A DNA stretch of 11,657 nt. Origin: Gammaproteobacteria bacterium. Its GTDB lineage: Bacteria; Pseudomonadota; Alphaproteobacteria; UBA828. Positions 1 to 7,268 of the stretch are shown one piece after another (position 1 is the stretch's first letter; every line of letters begins with the position of its first letter). Both the position numbers and the translations under genes were made by a program. The notes below the pieces were generated by a model. That model had not been told where the DNA came from. It did no database searches and saw only the letters and a program-made list of their open reading frames with translations. The stretch is taken from contig PAWF01000008.1 of the NCBI GenBank assembly GCA_002714015.1, positions 37,181-48,837 on the forward strand, written 5' to 3'.

Positions 1-1151
1 ACACGATCTGGAACTGCATGTGCCAGTGCTTTCCAAACGGCCTCCTGCATTGTATCACCAGGACCAACCGTTGCAGCTGATGTTGATGCGGGATATTTAG
101 CATTACAGACCGATCCCTCGGGAGCATCTGCAGTAATATGACGCAAAACTCCATCGTTGTGAGGAATTGTTGAATCTATTGTGCAAAGAATTGGAATTCC
201 TGCAGCTGCTTTCATGACACCTTTTGAGCCATTGTTACCGCTTGGGTTTTGGGGGTCAGAGTTTGAAAAATCAACATGTATCTTGTCTCCTCGGACAGAG
301 ACTTTGGCACCTATTTTTATATTAGACTTACCCTTTCCATCAGAATCCAACCATGAAACTCCGTGGTAATCTCCATCAGGATATGATTTTACTTCTTCAG
401 ACATACGACGATCTGCATAATCAAGTATGCCTTCCATATATTTTTCTAATTCTGCATTTCCATATTCCTTCGATAACTCTTTCAGCCGTCTTTCCCCTGT
501 CCAAATGGATCCAAGCTGTGCCATAAGATCGCCATATAGCCATTCTTGCCATCTGACGTTAGCCAAATACATTCGCACCACGTCTTCACAGCGTTCACCT
601 TTCTCATAGAATTTGATAGGGGGTAACTGTAAACCTTCCTGCCAAACATCAGAGGCTTGTATAGCCACGCTATTTGGGACGTATGCACCCACGTCGAGTT
701 GATGACCCTTAGCTACGCTCCAAAACATGTGTTTGCCTTTGTGGAATACAGGAGTGGCTGTGACAAAGTCACCCACATGGGTATTACCGCTATACGGATC
801 ATTTGTTACGATAACGTCGCCCTCGTAGATATTATCCTTAAAAGTTTCAGAAATTTCTTTCAAAACAACGTGCATCGAGTTTGTGTGAATCGGCAAGGCA
901 TCTTGCATGCATACCTGCCTAGCTTTGTAGTCATAGATTGCTACGGAATAATCTCGTGCAAGAGCGATGATTGACGTCCATGCCGTCTTTTCCATCGTAA
1001 TAGTCATTTCATCAGCAATGGTTTTAAAACGATTTAAGATGACAGCAAATGTGATGGGATCAATCGATTTAGAACTTTTTTTTGTAACACTTTTTTTGTT
1101 TGATTTTCGCACTTGTTTCTTTTTTATAGACGATTTTTGTTTTACCATCAT
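1..1151 (-). CDS. hyuB: Hydantoinase B/oxoprolinase family subunit, third paralogue (3' end cut off)
   Basis: Reading leftwards from an ATG at 1151, the frame stays open for 383 codons to the window edge, so roughly the last 260 residues are missing. It aligns along its whole visible length with the two complete HyuB paralogues upstream, so it is a third copy. The family supplies the catalytic, metal-binding partner of HyuA in ATP-dependent hydantoinases, oxoprolinases and ketone carboxylases. Residues 1-30 are a Lys/Ser-rich extension before the conserved core starts at DPITF (31-35). The core shows MEKTAW (53-58), NDPYSGNTHVGD (117-128) and KGHQLDVG (148-155). H125, D128 and H150 have the spacing I recall for the metal ligands of acetone carboxylase. 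This copy has Val after HQLD where the others have Cys, and NGSKG (307-311) where they have NSSFG. A GAGGGGA ribosome binding site at 1155-1161 is only 3 nt from the 1151 ATG, so the adjacent ATG at 1148 may be the real start. It follows the previous gene by 27 bp. Confidence 0.9.
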   Translation of the reverse strand, partial: MMVKQKSSIKKKQVRKSNKKSVTKKSSKSIDPITFAVILNRFKTIADEMTITMEKTAWTSIIALARDYSVAIYDYKARQVCMQDALPIHTNSMHVVLKEISETFKDNIYEGDVIVTNDPYSGNTHVGDFVTATPVFHKGKHMFWSVAKGHQLDVGAYVPNSVAIQASDVWQEGLQLPPIKFYEKGERCEDVVRMYLANVRWQEWLYGDLMAQLGSIWTGERRLKELSKEYGNAELEKYMEGILDYADRRMSEEVKSYPDGDYHGVSWLDSDGKGKSNIKIGAKVSVRGDKIHVDFSNSDPQNPSGNNGSKGVMKAAAGIPILCTIDSTIPHNDGVLRHITADAPEGSVCNAKYPASTSAATVGPGDTMQEAVWKALAHAVPDR

Positions 1152-1178
1152 AAGTCCCCTCAAGTTTTCAGACTAATT

Positions 1179-3059
1179 TTACTGTGGATCAATCAGATAC
1201 GTGTCACCAGTTCTCAATCTTTTTTTCACCCAGTCTGAAGCACCTGGAAGATTGGGCTCAGTTATATCAAATGAGTCACGTTTTTTAGACATTTTTTTCC
1301 GTAAAATTATTGTTTTCTTAAAATCAATTTTCATAGTTAATTTATTAATTGCAACTCCATAAATTTTCTGAGCGCAGTCAAGTGAGATCATCCCATCAAA
1401 GATACTTTCTAAGACATCCTCCGGTTCACGTTCCAATGGATCTCCATATCCACCACCACCGCTTGAATAACCGACCCAAATATCATTATCTTCGATCATC
1501 ATTCGACCCTTAGAGGAACAATAGGTTCGCTTTCCTGTTTTTAGGTTTTCTTTATAGTTTCCACCACCTATAGCTTTTGTCCCCCCTAGAACACCGTGAG
1601 GTGGGTTACTAGCTCCATCGCCAAAAAGGTTACATTCCATAGTACCACTTGTAGAAGTAATTTGTATTTCAACCCCTGGACCACCCAAGTGTTTTCCATG
1701 CCCCATCGAATTTGTGCCTATCTCTTGCCTGTCAATACGCATAGGATGAAGTAACTCACTCATCTCAACACTAATTACTTTTGTTCCGCCCATTGCACCA
1801 GAAGTCATTATCAATGGCCAACCATCAATACTGGCAGTTGCTCCTCCACCAGGTCCTCCATTAAAAAACATACAGCCCCAACCGTTGTTCCTTTTTTCCC
1901 GTGTATCATTACCTGAAAAAAAGGGGACACAATGAACGCGTCCATTTCCACCGCTGACACGTTCGGGAACAGCTTTAGCAAGAGCTTTCCAAGCAGCATC
2001 TTTCATCGTGTCATGAGGACCTATAGTAGCTAGAGCTGTAGAACCTGGATATTTCGCATTACAAACTGAGCCAACTGGAGCATACCCTGATACATGGCGT
2101 AAACATCCATCATTATGAGGTATTGAGGGATCTATAGCTAGCATAACCGGTAAACCTGCTGCTGCTTGCATCACTCCAAAAGACGAATTATTTGCACCTG
2201 GTGTTTGAGGTGCTGAACCGCTAAAGTCCACTCGAACCTGATCATCCCGAATTGAAACTAAGGCTTTTATGGGAATATCTGTCCCACCCTGACCATCTGT
2301 ATCGAGCCATGAGATACCTTCATAGTCACCATCTGGCATAGAACGAATTTCATCCGACATACGTTGATCTGCATAACCAAGTATTGCTTCGATATATTGT
2401 TCTGTTTTATTATTTCCATAATGCTCAGCAAGTTCAGTTAGTCGACGTCGACCTATCCATATAGAACCCAACTGAGCCATAAGATCCCCATATAGCCATT
2501 CAGTCCAACGAACATTTGCTAGATACATTCTAACTACATCATCACAGCGCTTACCCTTATCATAGAATTTAATAGGTGGTAGCTGCAGTCCTTCCTGCCA
2601 TACATCCTTTGCAGCAGCAGGCGTACTAGTAGGAATAAATGCTCCACAGTCAAGCTGATGACCTTTTGTCATACTCCAAAACATATGCTTACCTTTATGA
2701 AATACAGGACAAGCTGTCACAAAATCACCAACGTGGGTATTTCCACTATACGGATCATTACACACGATGACGTCACCATCATGAATGTCGCCTTCAAAAG
2801 TGCGTGCAATTTCCTTTAGTACGACATGCATCGAATTACAATGTACGGGGATAGCATCCATCATACATACCTGGCGAGCCTGTGAATCATAAATTGCACA
2901 AGAATAGTCTCGAGCTAAAGCAAGAATTGAAGTCCACGCAGTTTTTTCCATCGTAAGCGTCATTTCGTCAGCTATAGTCCGGAAACGATTCAAAACTACC
3001 GAAAATGTTATGGGGTCAACTGAGTCCTTTATTCTCGAATGTTGGCGAGTTTTTTTCAT
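1179..3059 (-). CDS. hyuB: Hydantoinase B/oxoprolinase family subunit, second paralogue
   Basis: A complete 626-residue HyuB-type subunit. The core starts at DPITF (15-19). MEKTAW is at 37-42, NDPYSGNTHVGD at 101-112 and TKGHQLDCG at 131-139, giving candidate metal ligands H109, D112 and H134. The family's C-terminal glycine-rich GGGGYGDPLERE motif is present, and the protein ends in YLIDPQ exactly as the first paralogue does. It is expected to form a cytoplasmic complex with the HyuA ATPase encoded upstream; the substrate is unknown. The ATG at 3059 has only a poor ribosome binding site, and its N-terminal extension before the core (14 residues) is about half that of its siblings. A well-initiated upstream frame (3056-3124) could supply the missing part by a -1 shift, giving about 648 residues, or could couple translation through an ATGA overlap. 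It lies 102 bp after the first paralogue, the widest gap in the operon. Confidence 0.92.
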   Translation of the reverse strand: MKKTRQHSRIKDSVDPITFSVVLNRFRTIADEMTLTMEKTAWTSILALARDYSCAIYDSQARQVCMMDAIPVHCNSMHVVLKEIARTFEGDIHDGDVIVCNDPYSGNTHVGDFVTACPVFHKGKHMFWSMTKGHQLDCGAFIPTSTPAAAKDVWQEGLQLPPIKFYDKGKRCDDVVRMYLANVRWTEWLYGDLMAQLGSIWIGRRRLTELAEHYGNNKTEQYIEAILGYADQRMSDEIRSMPDGDYEGISWLDTDGQGGTDIPIKALVSIRDDQVRVDFSGSAPQTPGANNSSFGVMQAAAGLPVMLAIDPSIPHNDGCLRHVSGYAPVGSVCNAKYPGSTALATIGPHDTMKDAAWKALAKAVPERVSGGNGRVHCVPFFSGNDTREKRNNGWGCMFFNGGPGGGATASIDGWPLIMTSGAMGGTKVISVEMSELLHPMRIDRQEIGTNSMGHGKHLGGPGVEIQITSTSGTMECNLFGDGASNPPHGVLGGTKAIGGGNYKENLKTGKRTYCSSKGRMMIEDNDIWVGYSSGGGGYGDPLEREPEDVLESIFDGMISLDCAQKIYGVAINKLTMKIDFKKTIILRKKMSKKRDSFDITEPNLPGASDWVKKRLRTGDTYLIDPQ

Positions 3060-3124
3060 GCTAATCCGATTTGTTTCACCCCTAATCTGCGAGGTCTTTT
3101 TTTTACACCAGATTTGTCAACCAC
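3056..3124 (-). CDS. Possible 22-codon leader frame or displaced N-terminus of the second HyuB
   Basis: A GTG at 3124 lies 8 nt after a strong GGGAGG ribosome binding site and opens a basic 22-codon frame starting VVDKSGVKKRPR. Its TGA stop overlaps the ATG of the second hyuB as ATGA. An A8 run (minus strand, 3097-3104) is read as GTA AAA AAA AGA, a slippery arrangement. A -1 shift there, or one extra A, continues into the hyuB frame with no stop and gives a Lys-rich extension beginning VVDKSGVKKK, similar to the extensions on the other two paralogues. It could therefore be a coupling leader peptide, a programmed frameshift, a fresh mutation or a sequencing error. I cannot decide between these. 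Confidence 0.35.
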   Translation of the reverse strand: MVDKSGVKKRPRRLGVKQIGLA

Positions 3125-3132
3125 TCTGCAAT

Positions 3133-3138
3133 CCTCCC
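3133..3138 (-). promoter_or_regulatory. Strong ribosome binding site not used by an obvious gene
   Basis: GGGAGG on the minus strand, 8 nt before the GTG at 3124. It is a better match to the 16S rRNA 3' end than anything directly before the second hyuB ATG, from which it is too distant (over 70 nt) to act directly. This is the main reason to take the small upstream frame seriously. Confidence 0.5.
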
Positions 3139-3161
3139 ATGTAAGTTATTCAATCAGCAGC

Positions 3162-5093
3162 CTACTGCGGATCAATAAGATACTCATCCCCGGGTCGTAA
3201 ACGGTTTTTAACCCAGTCTGACGCACCAGGTCGATTAGGTTGAGTTACCTCTAGAGGACCACGAACAGCAGACATTTCTTTTCTTAAAAAATTAGTCTTT
3301 TCTATATCAATTCTCATTGTTGCTTTATTAATTACAACCCCATAGACGTTTTTGGCACAATTTAATGAAATCAGTCCGGCTAAAATACTTTCAATTACAG
3401 CCTTGGGGTCTCTCTTTAAAGGGTCACCATAGCCACCTCCACCACTGGAATAGCCAACCCATATGTCGTCTTTCTCAATAATCATTCTACCTTTTGAGCT
3501 ACAGTAGCTGCGTTTTCCCGTTTGAAGGTTTTCTTTGTAACTACTACCTCCTATACCCGGGGTTCCACCTAACACACCGTGTGGGGGATTGCTCTGACCC
3601 TCCCCAAAGAGATTACATTCCATCTCTCCACTCGTAGGAGTAATTTGAATTTCAACTCCTGGACCTCCTAAATATTGCCCATGCCCCATCGAGTCAGTTC
3701 CAATCTCCTGTCTATCAACACGGAATGGGTAGAGAATTTCGCTTAACTCAACACTTGCAATTTTTAGACCGCCCATTCCGCCAGATGTCATAATAAGTGG
3801 CCACCCATCTACACCTTGAGAGGCGCCACCTGCAGGACCACCGTTAAAAAACATACATCCCCAATCAATATTTTTCTTTCCACGAGAATCTTTCCCTGAA
3901 AACATTGGCAGATTACTATCTTTTCCATTGCCAGCCATAACACGTTCAGGCACGGCAGAAGCTAAGGCCTTCCAAACAGCTTCTTGAAGTGTATCACCGG
4001 GCCCACAAGTTGCTAAAGCTGTCGAAGCTGGGTATTGAGCATTACAGACTGAACCCTCAGGAGCCTCTGCAGAAATATGACGAATACAGCCATCATTTCG
4101 AGGAATAGCTGGGTCAGTAGCAAGCATAATAGGAACACCAGCTGACGCCTGCATTACACCAAAAGATGAATTGTTCCCACCCGGCGTTTGTGGCGCCGAA
4201 CCTGAATAGTCAACATGAACATGATCATCCTGAATCGAAACCCGAGCTTTGACCTCAATATGAGTGCCCCCCACACCGTCTGTGTCTAGCCAGGAAACAC
4301 CTTCATAATGCCCGTCTGGCATTGAACGAATCTCTTCAGACATTCTTCGGTCTGCATAATCAAAGATTGCCTCCATATATTGTTCCATTTTGGAATTACC
4401 ATATTGTGCCACTAGTTCAAGAAGACGACGCTTCCCATTCCAAATTGACCCTAATTGCGCCATGAGATCTCCATGAAGTAATTCCTGATAACGCATATTT
4501 GCTAGATACATGCGTATAACATCTTCACGTTTCTCGCCTTTTTCATAAAATTTTATTGGGGGTAGTTGTAACCCTTCCTGCCACACATCCTTTGCTCCAG
4601 CTGCTACGCTGGTGGGAATAAAGGCACCACAATCCAGCTGATGTCCTTTGGTCATACTCCAAAACATATGCTTACCTTTATGAAATATAGGACAAGCCGT
4701 AACGAGGTCACCAACGTGAGTATTACCACTGTATGCATCATTACAAACGATGACATCACCGTCATAAATGTTACCATCAAATATTCTAGCAATTTCTTGG
4801 AGAACAACATGCATGGAGTTTGTATGAACAGGAATTGCATCCATCATACAAACTTGGCGTGTCTGGGCATCATAGATAGCGCAAGAAAAGTCTCGCGCCA
4901 AAGCGATAACAGATGACCATGCCGTCTTTTCCATCGTCAACGTCATTTCATCTGCAATCGTACGAAAACGATTAAGAATAACCGAAAAAGTTATCGGGTC
5001 TATCGTATGCTTATTTTTTTTATCGAGCTCTTCTTTTATATTAGCTGATTGAGCTCTTAGTGATACCGAATGCGTTTTATTAGCTGAAGGCAT
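3162..5093 (-). CDS. hyuB: Hydantoinase B/oxoprolinase family subunit, first paralogue
   Basis: A complete 643-residue HyuB-type subunit, directly downstream of its HyuA partner. A variable charged extension (1-30) precedes the core at DPITF (32-36). MEKTAW is at 54-59, NDAYSGNTHVGD at 118-129 and TKGHQLDCG at 148-156, so H126, D129 and H151 are the candidate metal ligands with 3- and 25-residue spacing. GGGGYGDPLKRDP (551-563) is the usual C-terminal family motif. The NDAY of this copy replaces the NDPY of the other two. I chose the ATG at 5093 over a TTG at 5099 because AGAGGT (5101-5106) is 7 nt from the ATG and only 1 nt from the TTG. This ribosome binding site overlaps the hyuA stop codon, and the genes are 11 bp apart, so translation is probably coupled. 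Together with HyuA it should form an ATP-dependent ring-opening amidohydrolase or carboxylase; which of these is not determinable here. Confidence 0.94.
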   Translation of the reverse strand: MPSANKTHSVSLRAQSANIKEELDKKNKHTIDPITFSVILNRFRTIADEMTLTMEKTAWSSVIALARDFSCAIYDAQTRQVCMMDAIPVHTNSMHVVLQEIARIFDGNIYDGDVIVCNDAYSGNTHVGDLVTACPIFHKGKHMFWSMTKGHQLDCGAFIPTSVAAGAKDVWQEGLQLPPIKFYEKGEKREDVIRMYLANMRYQELLHGDLMAQLGSIWNGKRRLLELVAQYGNSKMEQYMEAIFDYADRRMSEEIRSMPDGHYEGVSWLDTDGVGGTHIEVKARVSIQDDHVHVDYSGSAPQTPGGNNSSFGVMQASAGVPIMLATDPAIPRNDGCIRHISAEAPEGSVCNAQYPASTALATCGPGDTLQEAVWKALASAVPERVMAGNGKDSNLPMFSGKDSRGKKNIDWGCMFFNGGPAGGASQGVDGWPLIMTSGGMGGLKIASVELSEILYPFRVDRQEIGTDSMGHGQYLGGPGVEIQITPTSGEMECNLFGEGQSNPPHGVLGGTPGIGGSSYKENLQTGKRSYCSSKGRMIIEKDDIWVGYSSGGGGYGDPLKRDPKAVIESILAGLISLNCAKNVYGVVINKATMRIDIEKTNFLRKEMSAVRGPLEVTQPNRPGASDWVKNRLRPGDEYLIDPQ

Positions 5094-5104
5094 TTCCAAT
5101 ACCT

Positions 5105-7171
5105 CTAGCTGATTCCAATTACAAAATCACCATACTTATTAGCCTTCAGGGTTTGTTTAGGAGGTATTACGAATGTTGAATTAGCCTGTTCTACTACAGC
5201 CGGACCTTCGACTGTCATCCCATAACGTATTAAATCACCGTCATAAATATTAGTACGACGATACTTACCATACTCGTTAAAGTAGACCATACGAGTTCCC
5301 TTTTTAGCATCACTAACAGGTTTACGAGTACGTTTATGTACTACCGCTTCACGTTCAGCTAATTTGCCTCTTGCTGTAACCCTCCAGTGGAAAAGATCAA
5401 CAGCACTCTCACGCACAGCATAGGTAAATAAACGTTCATGCAAAGAATGAAACTCTTCAGCAATTGCTGCGGAATCTGATTTTTTTAGTTTTCCTCGGGA
5501 TGGAATTGGAACCGTTAGCTCATGAATTTGGTTAGAGTATTTTGCATCTGCAAAACGAGAAATTTCTATTTTTGAACGTGCAAATCCTTGCGACCTAAGC
5601 TCTGCAACTGCCTCTGCTTCCATCTCGGCAAATATTTCATTAACACGCTTAACCTCAAAATCTGAGGTATTTGTTGCGAAAGCTTTAATTAAATCTGTTC
5701 TAACATCACTTGCAATCATGCCATAGGAGCAAAAAACACCAGTATATTGAGGGATAATTGCCTGCTTAATACCTAACTCTCGTCCTAAGGCTCCTGCATG
5801 GATAGCTCCCGCTCCACCACCTACTACGAGACTATAACCTCTTGGATCAATGCCTTTTTCAACTGAGACTACCCGAATTGCATCTACCATATTAGTATTA
5901 ACGATTTGGTAAATTCCATCTGCTGCTTGTTCCGCAGTTAAACCTAAAGGCTTGGCAATTTTTTTCTCAATAGCGCTAAATGATGCCTTCGGATTTATTT
6001 CTCTTCGACCACCTAGAAAATAATCTGGGTTTATATATCCCAGCACTACATTTGCATCTGTAACTGTGGGGTTTTCTCCACCCATCTCATAACATGCTGG
6101 TCCTGGTTCTGCTCCTGCACTCATTGGTCCTACTTGGAGAGCACCGCCCTTATCTATCCAAGCTATACTTCCACCACCGGCACCGATTGAATGAACATTA
6201 ACTGCCGCAACACCTACGGGATTATCATGAACTCTTAAATCTTTAGTAAGATCTGGCTGTCCATCAGTTACCATACAAACATCGAAACTGGTTCCACCCA
6301 TATCAATTGTTATAACGTCTTTAACACCCACTCTCTCAGCACAATATAGTCCAGCCGCTGGTCCAGCTGCAGGTCCTGATGCAAGAGCATAGATTGGGCG
6401 ATCCAAAAGTTGCTTAACGGTAGCTGTACCACCATTTAGCTGCATAATTAAAAGATTTTGTGCAAAACCATTTTTAGCTAAGTATTTTTCTAGTTCCAAC
6501 ATGTATGTGGAAATTTTTGGTAATATATAGGCGCTTAATACAGTGCTTGAGGTCCTTTCCCACTCTCGTATCATGGGCAAAACGTCTGAGCTAAGGACTA
6601 CAGGAACTCCTGGTAGCTCCTCTGCTAAAATTTTCTTAACTCTCACTTCATGCTTAGGATTCATTATCGACCATAAAAGTGCTACAGCAACAGATTCAAC
6701 TTTTTGTTTCTTTAAAACTTTTGCTGCTGCACGAACAGAGTCTTCATCTAGCTTGACTAATGCCTTACCTCGATAATCCATTCTTTCTTTAACTGGAAGA
6801 CGTGAGTCTCGTCTTATGAAATCTTTCGAGCGAGGTAAATTAATATTATACCTATCCGGCTTAAAACCATCGCGGAAATATAAAACATCTCGAAAACCTT
6901 CAGTACAGAGGAGGGCTGTTTTTGGTCCATTTTTTTGAATAACCGTATTTGTAGCAATTGTCTGCCCGTGAACAAATAAATCAAGATCTTTAAGAAACGC
7001 TTCGATTGTGATTCCCTGGGCATCTGCTAGAGAAGCAAGTCCCTTTTTTACGGCTATAGCAGGATCTTTAGGAGTTGTAGCCTGCTTCCAAAGTGCGATA
7101 TTTCCTTTGTCATCAATTAATGAAAAATCTGTAAACGTTCCACCTATATCAACACCCAAAATATGACCCAT
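5105..7171 (-). CDS. hyuA: Hydantoinase A/oxoprolinase family ATPase subunit
   Basis: A 688-residue HyuA subunit, the ATP-binding, substrate-activating partner of HyuB. Members of this superfamily phosphorylate a carbonyl or amide oxygen using an actin/hexokinase-like fold. The phosphate-binding motif GVDIGGTFTDF is at 6-16 (D8, G10-T12, D15). HGQTIATNT is at 68-76, EWERTSSTVLSAY at 203-215, SGPAAGPAAG at 265-274, the second phosphate motif DMGGTSFDV at 290-298, GAGGGSIAWID at 330-340 and GGGAGAIHAGALG at 451-463. The C-terminal domain ends with GPAVVEQANSTFVIPP (656-671). Length and motif order are normal for the family, and nothing looks broken. I place the start at the ATG at 7171, not the TTG at 7189, because GGGAGG (7177-7182) lies 5 nt before that ATG and inside the longer frame. 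It is the first gene of the operon and is followed by three hyuB genes. No small third subunit like acetone carboxylase gamma is visible. Confidence 0.95.
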   Translation of the reverse strand: MGHILGVDIGGTFTDFSLIDDKGNIALWKQATTPKDPAIAVKKGLASLADAQGITIEAFLKDLDLFVHGQTIATNTVIQKNGPKTALLCTEGFRDVLYFRDGFKPDRYNINLPRSKDFIRRDSRLPVKERMDYRGKALVKLDEDSVRAAAKVLKKQKVESVAVALLWSIMNPKHEVRVKKILAEELPGVPVVLSSDVLPMIREWERTSSTVLSAYILPKISTYMLELEKYLAKNGFAQNLLIMQLNGGTATVKQLLDRPIYALASGPAAGPAAGLYCAERVGVKDVITIDMGGTSFDVCMVTDGQPDLTKDLRVHDNPVGVAAVNVHSIGAGGGSIAWIDKGGALQVGPMSAGAEPGPACYEMGGENPTVTDANVVLGYINPDYFLGGRREINPKASFSAIEKKIAKPLGLTAEQAADGIYQIVNTNMVDAIRVVSVEKGIDPRGYSLVVGGGAGAIHAGALGRELGIKQAIIPQYTGVFCSYGMIASDVRTDLIKAFATNTSDFEVKRVNEIFAEMEAEAVAELRSQGFARSKIEISRFADAKYSNQIHELTVPIPSRGKLKKSDSAAIAEEFHSLHERLFTYAVRESAVDLFHWRVTARGKLAEREAVVHKRTRKPVSDAKKGTRMVYFNEYGKYRRTNIYDGDLIRYGMTVEGPAVVEQANSTFVIPPKQTLKANKYGDFVIGIS

Positions 7172-7268
7172 TTTTTCCTCCCAAATCAAATAGTAGCCAA
7201 TTTTTCTTTCATAATATTACTTTTAATGTCTATCCTTACGAATCTTTTTACTTAGGGAAAGTAAAAAA
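7172..7268. promoter_or_regulatory. Divergent intergenic promoter region between hyuA and the kinase gene
   Basis: This 97-bp AT-rich gap is the only space between two outward-facing units, so it probably holds both promoters. The best -10-like words are TATTAT on the minus strand (7211-7216) and CATAAT on the plus strand (7210-7215), which overlap each other. Neither has a convincing -35 box at normal spacing, so exact promoters are not called. AGGGA at 7254-7258 lies 10 nt before the kinase ATG and is its likely ribosome binding site. I saw no clear palindromic operator. Confidence 0.4.
7177..7182 (-). promoter_or_regulatory. Ribosome binding site of hyuA
   Basis: GGGAGG followed by five A residues and then ATG at 7171. 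The fit decides the start: an alternative TTG at 7189 has no comparable site, and using it would place this motif within the coding sequence. Confidence 0.8.

Larger units (their letters stand above)
1..5093 (-). repeat. Tandem array of three hyuB paralogues
   Basis: Three genes in the same direction encode proteins that align end to end (the third as far as the window edge) and keep the same motif order, so the array arose by tandem duplication. Divergence is clear in most of the DNA. The first and second copies still share a perfect 37-bp stretch (4651-4687 and 2668-2704), coding for the segment around FHKGKHMFWSMT. The third copy does not keep that stretch and looks the most diverged. There is no sign of flanking mobile elements. 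Confidence 0.85.

Noticed and set aside
657..974. Plus-strand open frame of 105 codons
   Set aside because: It lies antisense to the conserved core of the third hyuB; the product has no recognisable family and there is no good ribosome binding site.
3091..3130. Terminator or promoter in the gap between the first and second hyuB
   Set aside because: Only a 4-bp stem (CAGA/TCTG) forms, and on the transcribed strand it is followed by A residues, not U. A TTGACA word is present but has no -10 box at proper spacing.
4641..4916. Plus-strand open frame of 91 codons inside the first hyuB
   Set aside because: It mirrors the conserved metal-site region; a similar mirror frame in the third hyuB reflects coding similarity, not a second gene.
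5094..5099. Longer first hyuB starting at TTG 5099
   Set aside because: The ribosome binding site would be 1 nt away, while the ATG at 5093 has a normal 7-nt spacing.
7172..7189. Longer hyuA starting at TTG 7189
   Set aside because: It would place the ribosome binding site GGGAGG inside the gene and add six residues before the normal family start.
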